Assembly: GCF_028401415.2 (NCBI RefSeq)
Contig: NZ_CP171821.2
Coordinates: 3,596,001-3,660,000 of the forward strand
Direction of reading: 5' to 3'
Length of the DNA: 64,000 bases
Source: Glaciecola sp028401415
GTDB lineage: Bacteria; Pseudomonadota; Gammaproteobacteria; Enterobacterales; Alteromonadaceae
This document shows positions 42,361-50,732 of the stretch, piece after piece. Position numbers and translations under genes: made by a program. Position 1 is the stretch's first letter. Every line of letters starts with the position of its first letter. Below the pieces are notes generated by a model that saw nothing but the letters and a program-made list of their open reading frames with translations, searched no databases and was not told where the DNA came from.

Positions 42361-43815
42361 ATGTTGAATAAGGGCACAATACTCATTGTTGATGATGATG
42401 AAGATATTCTTATAGCGGCTAAATTACTGCTACGCCGTCATCAATTTGAGGTCACCACTTGCAGTGAACCAAGCCAAATCCCCGATATATTAAAAGCCAA
42501 TTCTTTCAAAGCCATTATGCTCGATATGAATTTTGGGCCTGGTGAAAGCACAGGCCAACAGGGCTTGAAATGGCTGGAAACCATTCTTTCATTAGAGCCT
42601 GATTCGGTAGTGGTCATGATTACCGCTCATGGTGGAATGAATCTAGCGATAGAGGCTATGAAGCTTGGGGCCAGCGATTTCGTGATAAAGCCATGGCAAA
42701 ATGAAAAGCTGGTGGCGACTATTTCAAGTGCGGCGAACTTAGGCGCCATGCGCAGCGAAGCCAAGCAGCTGCAAACAGCCAACAAGCTATTGGTAGAGGT
42801 TGCTAACCAGAGTGAACATCCGCAAATTCTAGGCAAGTCTGAGGCTATGCGGCATGTTTTATCCTTGGTTAGTCGCAGCGCGCCTACTGATGCAAATGTT
42901 TTGATACTCGGTGAAAACGGCACCGGAAAAGAGCTTATTGCTCGCGAACTTCACTTGCAAAGCAAACGACATAAACACATTTTTATGACCGTTGATTTAG
43001 GTGCTGTATCGGAAAGCCTTTTTGAGAGTGAATTGTTTGGTCATAAAAAGGGAGCCTTTACGGGAGCAAATGAAGACCGTATCGGCAAACTAGAAGCCGC
43101 CGATGGCGGAACGCTGTTTTTAGATGAGCTTGGGAATCTACCGCTTCACTTGCAAGCGAAGCTACTCACTGTGCTCGAACAGCGCAAAATTACACCCCTA
43201 GGTTCAAATCAATCAAAAGCCTTTAATGTGCGCGTCATCTGTGCAACCAATGTAAGCAAGCAAAAGCTAAGCGACGAAAGCCACTTTCGACAAGACTTAC
43301 TGTTCAGATTAAACACCGTTGAGATAAGCCTTCCTGCTTTGCGCGAGCGAGCGGAAGATATTGAGGCCATTGCGCAATACTACACAGCGCACTATTGTAA
43401 AAAATATGGCAAACCTCTTCTAAGTATCGACCCTGCGGCAATGCAGGCCCTCAAAGCCTACCGATGGCCGGGCAACATACGAGCGTTTCGCCACGCCATC
43501 GAAAGAGCAATAATTTTAAGCCAATCTTCTACGCTAATGCTCGACGACTTTCAGCTTCAAGACGCCCATCAAATCAGCGTCGTGAATCATGCAAAGGAGT
43601 CTGAAGCGCCGATGATTAACACGGTTGGATCTGAGCACTCTCCCAGACTCACCGAAGCAATAGAACAACAAGACGATCTCAACCTTGACCAGATTGAAAA
43701 GCAAACGATTACCAAAGCACTTCGCACCTATCGATACAATATCAGTCATACCGCGAAAGCCCTAGGTCTTACGCGAGCGGCGCTCTATAGGAGAATGGAA
43801 AAGCATGGGCTTTAA
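42361..43815 (+). CDS. Sigma-54-dependent response regulator (NtrC family)
   Basis: A 484-residue regulator with the three NtrC modules. The receiver domain has DDDED at residues 11-15 and phospho-acceptor Asp55 in IMLDMNFG. The AAA+ domain has GENGTGKE (Walker A), GAFTGA (contact with sigma-54) and GGTLFLDELGNL. A C-terminal Fis-type helix-turn-helix (NISHTAKALGLTRAALYRR) follows. I start at the ATG at 42361; an upstream GTG at 42313 lies within the palindromic operator. The next gene, a histidine kinase, overlaps it by 11 bases. Opposite lies the ABC export operon, the likely target. The activity is well supported; the target is inferred. Confidence 0.93.
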   Translation: MLNKGTILIVDDDEDILIAAKLLLRRHQFEVTTCSEPSQIPDILKANSFKAIMLDMNFGPGESTGQQGLKWLETILSLEPDSVVVMITAHGGMNLAIEAMKLGASDFVIKPWQNEKLVATISSAANLGAMRSEAKQLQTANKLLVEVANQSEHPQILGKSEAMRHVLSLVSRSAPTDANVLILGENGTGKELIARELHLQSKRHKHIFMTVDLGAVSESLFESELFGHKKGAFTGANEDRIGKLEAADGGTLFLDELGNLPLHLQAKLLTVLEQRKITPLGSNQSKAFNVRVICATNVSKQKLSDESHFRQDLLFRLNTVEISLPALRERAEDIEAIAQYYTAHYCKKYGKPLLSIDPAAMQALKAYRWPGNIRAFRHAIERAIILSQSSTLMLDDFQLQDAHQISVVNHAKESEAPMINTVGSEHSPRLTEAIEQQDDLNLDQIEKQTITKALRTYRYNISHTAKALGLTRAALYRRMEKHGL

Positions 43816-45157
43816 ACGATTTTCATTGTTAATAGGTGTCAGAACTGCGCTTACTATGATCAATTTGCTTGTATTGACTTACCTGTTGGTGACGCCTGGA
43901 TATCATGCAGCGACAGTTCTCGCATTATTCGTATTGGTTGTTCAGTGCTACAGCATCGTAAAATTTACGGCGCGCACAAACGCCGAGTTGGTCAGGTTTT
44001 TAGATGCACTCAAGCATGCTGACTACTCTCAGCGTTTTGAATTATCAGAATTAGGCTCAGGCTTTAGTGAATTGGGCCTTGCATTTGAAGAGATACTGCA
44101 TCGTTTTCAAACTGATAGGCGGCTTCAAGAAGAGCAATTGAGGCACCTCAAAGCAGTAATAGAACACGTACCCGTGCCATTAATTAGTGTCAAACAAGGC
44201 GGTGAAATAACCTTATGGAATAACGCGGCCAGACGGATGTTTGGCAGAGCGAACATTTTACGGCTGGACGATTTGGCTCAATTTGGGACTGAATTTGCTA
44301 GCGAACTTAGGACAATGAAAGCCGGTGATAAACGTTTGGTGGGGTTTCAAGTCGACAACATGAGCCAACAGCTAAGTGTGTCGATGACACAAGTGATTGT
44401 TGCCGCCGAGCAAGAGAAGCTGTTCAGCTTACAAGATATACAAAACGAACTCGATTCATCCCAACTACAAGCGTGGCAAGACTTAGTTAAAGTGTTGACA
44501 CATGAAATTATGAACAGTATTACGCCTGTTGCGTCACTCGCCAATACCGCAGCTGATTTAATAAAGGACGCAAAACAACAAGCTCTCAAACAGGCGGATA
44601 TCCAAGACCAACTGAACGACATAGCAAGTGCAGTTACCACCGTATCGCGCAGAAGCGAGGGCTTAATGAACTTTGTCAGCAGCTACAGAAAGCTTGCACA
44701 TTTACCTGAGCCTAAAAAGGAAACGCTTAAGGTATCGGCGCTATTTGAGCAAGTGATTGAAATAGTCAAACAAGAAGACAGCACTAATTCCATTGAGTTT
44801 ACGCAAACCGCGGTACCACAAGACTTGCAAATGAATGCGGACAAAACAATGCTTGAGCAAATGTTAATCAACTTAGTCAAAAACGCCCAGCAAGCCACCG
44901 ATGGTGTCAGCCAGCCGTCAATATCACTTAACGCACGCCTGAATCGACGCGGTCATGTCCTTATTGAAATAGCTGACAATGGCCCTGGGATTGACGATGA
45001 TATTGCCAGTAAAATATTCATCCCATTTTTCACCACCAAGAAAGAAGGGTCGGGCGTTGGCTTAGCGTTAACAAGGCAGGTAATGAACGCGCACAGCGGG
45101 TCAATAAAAGTCTCGGCAAGTCAAAATGGCGGGGCTTTGTTTAGTTTAGTTTTCTAA
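43805..45157 (+). CDS. NtrY-like sensor histidine kinase, partner of the sigma-54 regulator
   Basis: This 450-residue kinase has two N-terminal hydrophobic helices (about residues 8-55), a linker/HAMP-like part and a PAS-like domain (VIEHVPVPLISVKQGGEITLWNNAARRMFG). A HisKA dimerisation domain carries the phospho-His in LTHEIMNSITPVASL, and the HATPase domain has NLVKNAQQATDG, DNGPGIDDD and GSGVGLALTRQV. The periplasmic loop is very short, so it may sense a membrane or cytoplasmic cue. It overlaps the regulator by 11 bases, with AGGAGA ten bases before its ATG. It likely controls phosphorylation of that regulator and hence the divergent exporter. Confidence 0.93.
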   Translation: MGFKRFSLLIGVRTALTMINLLVLTYLLVTPGYHAATVLALFVLVVQCYSIVKFTARTNAELVRFLDALKHADYSQRFELSELGSGFSELGLAFEEILHRFQTDRRLQEEQLRHLKAVIEHVPVPLISVKQGGEITLWNNAARRMFGRANILRLDDLAQFGTEFASELRTMKAGDKRLVGFQVDNMSQQLSVSMTQVIVAAEQEKLFSLQDIQNELDSSQLQAWQDLVKVLTHEIMNSITPVASLANTAADLIKDAKQQALKQADIQDQLNDIASAVTTVSRRSEGLMNFVSSYRKLAHLPEPKKETLKVSALFEQVIEIVKQEDSTNSIEFTQTAVPQDLQMNADKTMLEQMLINLVKNAQQATDGVSQPSISLNARLNRRGHVLIEIADNGPGIDDDIASKIFIPFFTTKKEGSGVGLALTRQVMNAHSGSIKVSASQNGGALFSLVF

Positions 45158-45244
45158 AGCAGTTATTCTGAAATAACACTTTACTGGCTCAATACAAAAC
45201 AAAAGCACAATCAGTTAATTCGTAAAAAATGCTCTGTTGCATCA

Positions 45245-46675
45245 TTAAATTTCGCCGCGCCGCTTGACTAATTTCGCTTTAATTTCTCGCGCCTTGTTTT
45301 CGTCCAAATCATAAGCCCACATTACCCAGATGGCCATGGCTGCGGTAACGGCAGGGATGATCACATCAGCAAGGCGCAATTGCGTCATGGTTTCGAGAGT
45401 TTGTGTGCTTAAGGAGGCATCAAACCCAACTAAGTTTAGCACCAAACCGCCAAGGATTAAGGCGATTGCATTGCCAATTTTGACCATTAGCCAGTAAATA
45501 GCAGCAAATGTACCTTCGCGTCGCGGCATGCCGTTGTTAAGTTCATCCAAATCGCAGACATCAGCTGTCATGCTCAGCATCAAAGTGAACAGTCCGCCAA
45601 TACCAAAAGACATCAAGGGAATAGGCATAAACATAAGCCAAACATTGTCAGGACTGAAGCCAATCCATTTCAGTGAATAGCCTACAATTGAAAGGCATGT
45701 AGAAATGATAAATGCGTTGCGTTTTCCAAATTTGTCAGCCATCCACGAAACGATTGGTATCACAAAAAATGCGGTCATCACTGCGCTCATAGTCGCAAAC
45801 CATGCCGGCCAGTTGCCTGCAGAGCCAAAGTCACCTTCAAACATGTAAAATACGATTATGAAATATGCAAAACTTGACACTAATTGAAAGCCGTTAAAGA
45901 CTAAAAATGTAGCGCCGCATAGGCGTGCAAAGGCCGCATTTTTGAAGGTCGTTACAATGCCATTAATGATACTTTTTAAATTGATGAGCATGGTGCTAAA
46001 GGAAATTTCCTTACGATTTTCAATTTTTTCGTCGCTTATTCCTTTGCAGAGAAGTCCAGGTATTACGCCTAAAATAATACAGATACCACCTACTACGATG
46101 GCCATGTCTTGTACACCGTCAGCTTGTGTTTCAAACAGATTTGGATTGGCAATAATGACCCAAAACCAAGGGACAATCATCCATGCGATTTGCCCCATAA
46201 ACTGCGACACCGCCATCAAGTGCGTACGCTCTTTATAGTCAGAGCTAATTTCGTAGCCAAGACCGACAAAGGGCGTTGCAAACATCGTGTTGCCGATAGT
46301 GAAGGCAAGTGAGAACAGTAAAAAATACACAAAATTGTATTGCTCAGAGGCATCCGGGTTCATTTGCCATAGCAGTGCGAACAATACCCCGCTTAATATT
46401 GCGCCAATCACAATGTAGGGTCGGCGTCTACCCCAACGTGACTTTGTGTTATCGGTAAGAAATCCCATGATCGGATCGGTAAGCGCATCGAATAGTCTTG
46501 GTAAACCCGTTAATAGACCGGCTAAAAATGGATCGATGCCATATGCGGTCACCAAGAAAAAAGCAAAGATATTTAATGAGGCAGGCAGTAAATTCAGTAC
46601 TAGCGTACCTGTACCATAGGCAGCTTTTTGTCCAATAGGGACAATGTCTTTGAGTGGGCTAGGTGAGTCAGACAT
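45245..46675 (-). CDS. GPH-family (glycoside-pentoside-hexuronide) cation symporter
   Basis: A 476-residue MFS transporter with twelve predicted helices. The N-terminal motif FLAGLLTGLPRLFDALTDPIMGFLTDNTKSRWGRRRPYI is the GPH signature, shown in parts: the Asp-Pro-Ile-Met-Gly segment and the RWGRRR loop. The family couples sugar or glycoside uptake to H+ or Na+. No sugar hydrolase or LacI regulator is next to it, so the substrate cannot be named. The nearest glycan gene is the beta-amylase about 20 kb away. It is a single gene; 226 bases without a gene separate it from the SLATT-like gene. Confidence 0.9.
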   Translation of the reverse strand: MSDSPSPLKDIVPIGQKAAYGTGTLVLNLLPASLNIFAFFLVTAYGIDPFLAGLLTGLPRLFDALTDPIMGFLTDNTKSRWGRRRPYIVIGAILSGVLFALLWQMNPDASEQYNFVYFLLFSLAFTIGNTMFATPFVGLGYEISSDYKERTHLMAVSQFMGQIAWMIVPWFWVIIANPNLFETQADGVQDMAIVVGGICIILGVIPGLLCKGISDEKIENRKEISFSTMLINLKSIINGIVTTFKNAAFARLCGATFLVFNGFQLVSSFAYFIIVFYMFEGDFGSAGNWPAWFATMSAVMTAFFVIPIVSWMADKFGKRNAFIISTCLSIVGYSLKWIGFSPDNVWLMFMPIPLMSFGIGGLFTLMLSMTADVCDLDELNNGMPRREGTFAAIYWLMVKIGNAIALILGGLVLNLVGFDASLSTQTLETMTQLRLADVIIPAVTAAMAIWVMWAYDLDENKAREIKAKLVKRRGEI

Positions 46676-46901
46676 AACTATTGAAATAAACCTATGAGGT
46701 GATTCAAGACATTGGATGATAAACCTGAATCATCTTCGCATGTAAAATTAATGTTATAAGAGCATACATAACATCTTTACAGCGCGAAGTGTATTTTTTG
46801 AGATAACATGCAGCGATTTTGCGTTGAATGGTCTTTTGCGCTAACGTGCTGATTCCATATTAGTGTTAATACATACACATTGAATTATTTCGCGATGATC
46901 G

Positions 46902-47354
46902 TTAGGAAACAGTGCTGCTCGCTCCCGCAATCTCTTCGTTCCATTGTTCACCTGCATTGCTCAACAGTAGTTGAAATTTCTCAAACAGCTCGTCAATTTC
47001 CTCTGCTGGACTGTCCTGCGAAGTGTAAAATAATACCCTGCGCTTAAAATCATTTAGCAAGTGATACTGAGTGCGTTCATGGATCCACAGTTCATCGGCT
47101 TTTCGCAAGCCTTCGAACGACGCGAAAATACCGGCCATGGCACCAATCACCAAAATGGCGATGTTGAGGCTGGTTTGTATGCTGGGCATGTACAGCGCTA
47201 AGCCAGACAAAAGAGAGGTAAGCCCCGTGAAAGTGAATGCGAAATAGCGTAAGGCGCGATGCATGCTTTTGTGTCTTGAGGAATCTCGTCCAAACTGTGT
47301 AATTTTGGTATCGATTTCGCTGAGTAAAAATGCACGTTTTTCTACATGTGTCAT
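46902..47354 (-). CDS. SLATT/DUF4231-like two-helix membrane protein
   Basis: A 150-residue protein. A soluble N-terminal helix (about 1-30) is followed by two membrane helices at about 33-52 (YFAFTFTGLTSLLSGLAL) and 62-82 (LNIAILVIGAMAGIFASF), then a long C-terminal helix (RKADELWIHERTQYHLL, DSPAEEIDELFEKFQLLL). The layout matches the SLATT/DUF4231 superfamily, whose members elsewhere act as membrane effectors in nucleotide-signalling conflict systems. Here the partner is different: the gene follows a large hybrid kinase by 46 bases on the same strand and has its own AAAGGA site. No SMODS/CD-NTase, SLOG or nuclease gene is near. The fold call is moderate; an effector role is speculative. Confidence 0.65.
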   Translation of the reverse strand: MTHVEKRAFLLSEIDTKITQFGRDSSRHKSMHRALRYFAFTFTGLTSLLSGLALYMPSIQTSLNIAILVIGAMAGIFASFEGLRKADELWIHERTQYHLLNDFKRRVLFYTSQDSPAEEIDELFEKFQLLLSNAGEQWNEEIAGASSTVS

Positions 47355-47400
47355 ATCCCTATTCCTTTAAAATTTGGAGCGATGTTTAGATTCTCATAAA

Positions 47401-50400
47401 CTAAACAAAGCGCTGTCGACGTTTCGACCAGTCGTCTTGCAACAAGGCAACCTCTGATATTAAAGCGCTAACTGCGGTCTCAAAGCGATATTCCAAATTG
47501 TTTTTCAAGGCCTCTTCAAGCTCATAGCACATATTCTGCAAACGGGGTACGCCTGTGTAGCAGCAAGCTCCATGGAGTTTGTGAATACTCGCTAGCAATT
47601 CCTTGGTTTGATAGTTCTCTGCATACTGCTGAATCTCTTCTTGGTGCTCATTCAAATGACTAATAAAATCATCCATAAACGACATGGCTACTTCAGGATT
47701 ATGATTAGAACGTCTTAGTGCTAGCTCCCAATCGATGCTCTCGGGAAGCTTCTCACCTTGCTCCTCTTGCATATCGCACCATTCGTTTATCAGCGCTATT
47801 AAGTTGTCTAACTGAATAGGTTTAGATAAAAAGTCTTCTAGCCCGCACTGCAAAAAGTGCTGCTTTTCCTCTTCCAAGGCATGTGCAGTGACGGCGATAA
47901 TGGGTGTGCCAAGATTAAGCTGTGTTTTTCGAATGTGTTTTGTTGTCTCAATGCCGTCCATGGTGGGCATTTGGATATCCATTAGAATTAGGTCGTATTC
48001 AACCTGTTCACATTTGCTAATTGCACTTTGTCCGTCGTAGGCCAAATCTAGGGTGATGGGAGAGTTTTTTAACCAGGTTTCGAGCAGTCGTAAGTTTAGC
48101 TCCATATCGTCTACCGCTAATATTCGTACGCTGGGCAATTGCGTAATTTGTGTTTCGCTGATAGAGGGTTGAGCCTGATTTACGGTTGATTCTATTGAGG
48201 TTATTTTGCGTGCTGTCAAAGGTAGACGAACCACTTTGGTGGATACCGGAAGCACGCTAATAAGCGGATTAGGCGGCGGTGGCCCAGAAAATAAAATAAC
48301 GGTATTTTTTGGCGCAAACTCACTGACTTTGTGCATTATTTCGCTACGCAGCTTCACGTGTTTTATTGGCAGTGCCACAAACAGATAATCGGCTTCGTTT
48401 ACGTTTGCCTTAACTAAGCTTAAACTTTCAAAACTGCTGACGTCAAAGCCTGTTATCTGAAGCTGTCTAACCAAGGTGCGTCTCGATTCGCCCCAAGGGT
48501 CGTAAACTACCGCTTTGCGATTGAAAAATGGGAGTGACGGAGTTTTGGGGCGTGCATGGGTTTGCACCTTAAAGGGGATAGTCGCCTCAAAACTACTGCC
48601 AACCGAGGGTGAACTCTCTACGTTAAGCTCGCCTTGCATCAAATACACCAGTTCTTGGCAAATAACGAGTCCAAGCCCTGTTCCCTGATAAGAACGGTTT
48701 AATTCGTCCTCGAGTTGATGAAAGGCTTTGAAAATATTATTCAGTTCGTCTTTACTAATGCCGATGCCTGAGTCGTCCACTCGGATGGAAAGGACGCATT
48801 CAACGCTATTTAAAGCAATCACTTTTGCTCGCAAAGCAATGTGACCGTAGTTCGTGAATTTAAGCGCGTTGCTAATGAGGTTTGTAATAAGCTGTTTTAA
48901 ACGAAAAGCGTCGCCTAATAAGTAATTGGGCATGTCGTCTACATCATAAATAAACTCAAGCTGTTTAAGATGTGCGGTTTTTGACATGGTTGCGGCGATG
49001 TCTTCGAATAACTCTTTGGGCTTAAAGGATTTCTCATTTAATGTAAGTTGCCCAGCCTCCATCTTTGAAAAATCGAGAATGTCGTTAACGAGTGTAAGCA
49101 AGTCGCTTGCTGCAGAATTGATGATCTTCACATGCTCCTCGCGCTCAGCCACATTGACTTTTGACTGTAACTCCTTGCTAAAGCCAATAATGGCATTTAG
49201 GGGAGTGCGAATTTCATGCGACATATTGGCTAAAAACTGCGATTTGATTTCACTTGCTTTTACTGCGTCGCGTCGCGCCATTTCCAGAACGACGTTTTGT
49301 TCCTCAACTAATATAAAGTTGTTTTCCGCGTCGGCACGTGCTTGCACAAGTTCGGTTTCAAGCTCATTTTGCCGCTTGCTTACGATAGACAATAAAAATG
49401 CGCCCGCTTGCACGTTAAGGGCAAGCTGGAACAGCTGTGCATTGAAGGTATTGGTTGCAAGGTAGCCAAATATATACATCGTACTGAGCAGCGCGCCAAA
49501 AAACATGACCAACCAGCCGATAAGCATAGGCCGCGCTGGCACAAAGCCGTTATGATAGCTTTGAAGGGCCGTTAAAAAATTAAGCCCCAGGCAAGTAAAA
49601 CCGAGTGCGTATGACAGCACAAAACGCCATTCTACGGACAAAATCGGAAATAGCATGATAATTAGAATAAAGGTGGCGACACCCATAAAAATCATTAGCG
49701 ATTTGAACAAGTAAGATGCGTACAAGCGGCGAGGAAGCAAGCTCGTTGAAAATGCGCACGCTGCTAAGCACAGCAAAATAAGGAGCTCCTCTGGCAGCAG
49801 TAAATCGATGTAACCGCCGATGTAATCGCTTAACAGATGGCTGTGACCACTCCAATTAAGTTGCCATATCAACACAACAGCAATATGCAAAAAGAAAAGT
49901 AAATTATTAAGGCTGGGGTAGTTAAACGAAAAACTGATGGCGTACATAGCCAGAATTAAAATCGCTCCGTAAAAGCCTCCCCATAGCAAAAAGTCAATTC
50001 GGTTGGTGAGATCGTGTTCGGTTTCGCTTTGAATATAAATGGGGGCCAGTAAAGACATACTTGACGAAGATGCATAAATGAAAATATCGACTTTTTCTTC
50101 TTTTGGCAGCTCAAATTTAAAGGTAGGGTGGGCATAGGATGAGTTTTTGTTTCGGATCCCGTCGCTGGCCTCGTATATCGTATTTCCTCCCCTGACAATA
50201 TACATGCGCGCGTCATGCAGCTGGGCAAATCGAATCGACAGCACCCACTCATTAAGTTCGGTTTGATTGATCACTTGTGCATGGAACCACAAACCATCGC
50301 GTACAAAGCCAAAATTAGAGCGCGTCGAGAATTGATAAGGTAAGGTGTCTTTTACTGCTCTAAACTCATTAAACTTGAGCGGTTCGCCGTCTTGCCAATA

Positions 50401-50559
50401 TACTGCAAATTTAGGTGTGACCAGTTCCGCTTCTTGGGTTTGCGATAGCACTATTTCGTTTTGCGCAAATACGCTTGATGGAAACATTGCAGCGCAAGCT
50501 ATACACAAAAGAAACCGTATAAGTATGGTCGGAAACAATAAGGTCTTGAGTTTGTTCAA
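47401..50559 (-). CDS. 7TMR-DISM hybrid sensor kinase with receiver and Hpt domains
   Basis: A 1052-residue membrane phosphorelay protein. A signal peptide (to about residue 32) leads to a DISMED2-type periplasmic sensor (about 35-180; FVRDGLWFHAQVINQT) and seven helices (about 185-390). Next come a coiled coil, HisKA with His448 (FLANMSHEIRTPLNAI), HATPase (DSGIGISKDELNNIF, GTGLGLVICQEL), a degenerate receiver-like segment (about 660-770) without a clear Asp, a canonical receiver with Asp861 (LILMDIQMPTMDG), and Hpt with His993 (HKLHGACCYTG). DISM sensors usually bind carbohydrates. The final phospho-acceptor regulator is not encoded beside it; only the SLATT-like gene follows. Family certain, signal unknown. 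Confidence 0.93.
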   Translation of the reverse strand: MNKLKTLLFPTILIRFLLCIACAAMFPSSVFAQNEIVLSQTQEAELVTPKFAVYWQDGEPLKFNEFRAVKDTLPYQFSTRSNFGFVRDGLWFHAQVINQTELNEWVLSIRFAQLHDARMYIVRGGNTIYEASDGIRNKNSSYAHPTFKFELPKEEKVDIFIYASSSSMSLLAPIYIQSETEHDLTNRIDFLLWGGFYGAILILAMYAISFSFNYPSLNNLLFFLHIAVVLIWQLNWSGHSHLLSDYIGGYIDLLLPEELLILLCLAACAFSTSLLPRRLYASYLFKSLMIFMGVATFILIIMLFPILSVEWRFVLSYALGFTCLGLNFLTALQSYHNGFVPARPMLIGWLVMFFGALLSTMYIFGYLATNTFNAQLFQLALNVQAGAFLLSIVSKRQNELETELVQARADAENNFILVEEQNVVLEMARRDAVKASEIKSQFLANMSHEIRTPLNAIIGFSKELQSKVNVAEREEHVKIINSAASDLLTLVNDILDFSKMEAGQLTLNEKSFKPKELFEDIAATMSKTAHLKQLEFIYDVDDMPNYLLGDAFRLKQLITNLISNALKFTNYGHIALRAKVIALNSVECVLSIRVDDSGIGISKDELNNIFKAFHQLEDELNRSYQGTGLGLVICQELVYLMQGELNVESSPSVGSSFEATIPFKVQTHARPKTPSLPFFNRKAVVYDPWGESRRTLVRQLQITGFDVSSFESLSLVKANVNEADYLFVALPIKHVKLRSEIMHKVSEFAPKNTVILFSGPPPPNPLISVLPVSTKVVRLPLTARKITSIESTVNQAQPSISETQITQLPSVRILAVDDMELNLRLLETWLKNSPITLDLAYDGQSAISKCEQVEYDLILMDIQMPTMDGIETTKHIRKTQLNLGTPIIAVTAHALEEEKQHFLQCGLEDFLSKPIQLDNLIALINEWCDMQEEQGEKLPESIDWELALRRSNHNPEVAMSFMDDFISHLNEHQEEIQQYAENYQTKELLASIHKLHGACCYTGVPRLQNMCYELEEALKNNLEYRFETAVSALISEVALLQDDWSKRRQRFV

Positions 50560-50732
50560 TGAGAAGTTATGCTTTTGTCAAAAATGCGATACCATGAACG
50601 CTAATATAAAGTGTCGCGAGACATATGTACACTTTGCAAGGTATCAACAGGCCCTTGCGTCTTGATTTCTTATAGTGCAGTTACCTAAAACAAAAGTGCT
50701 AATAATTTCACTTACCCAAAGATCATCGATTT

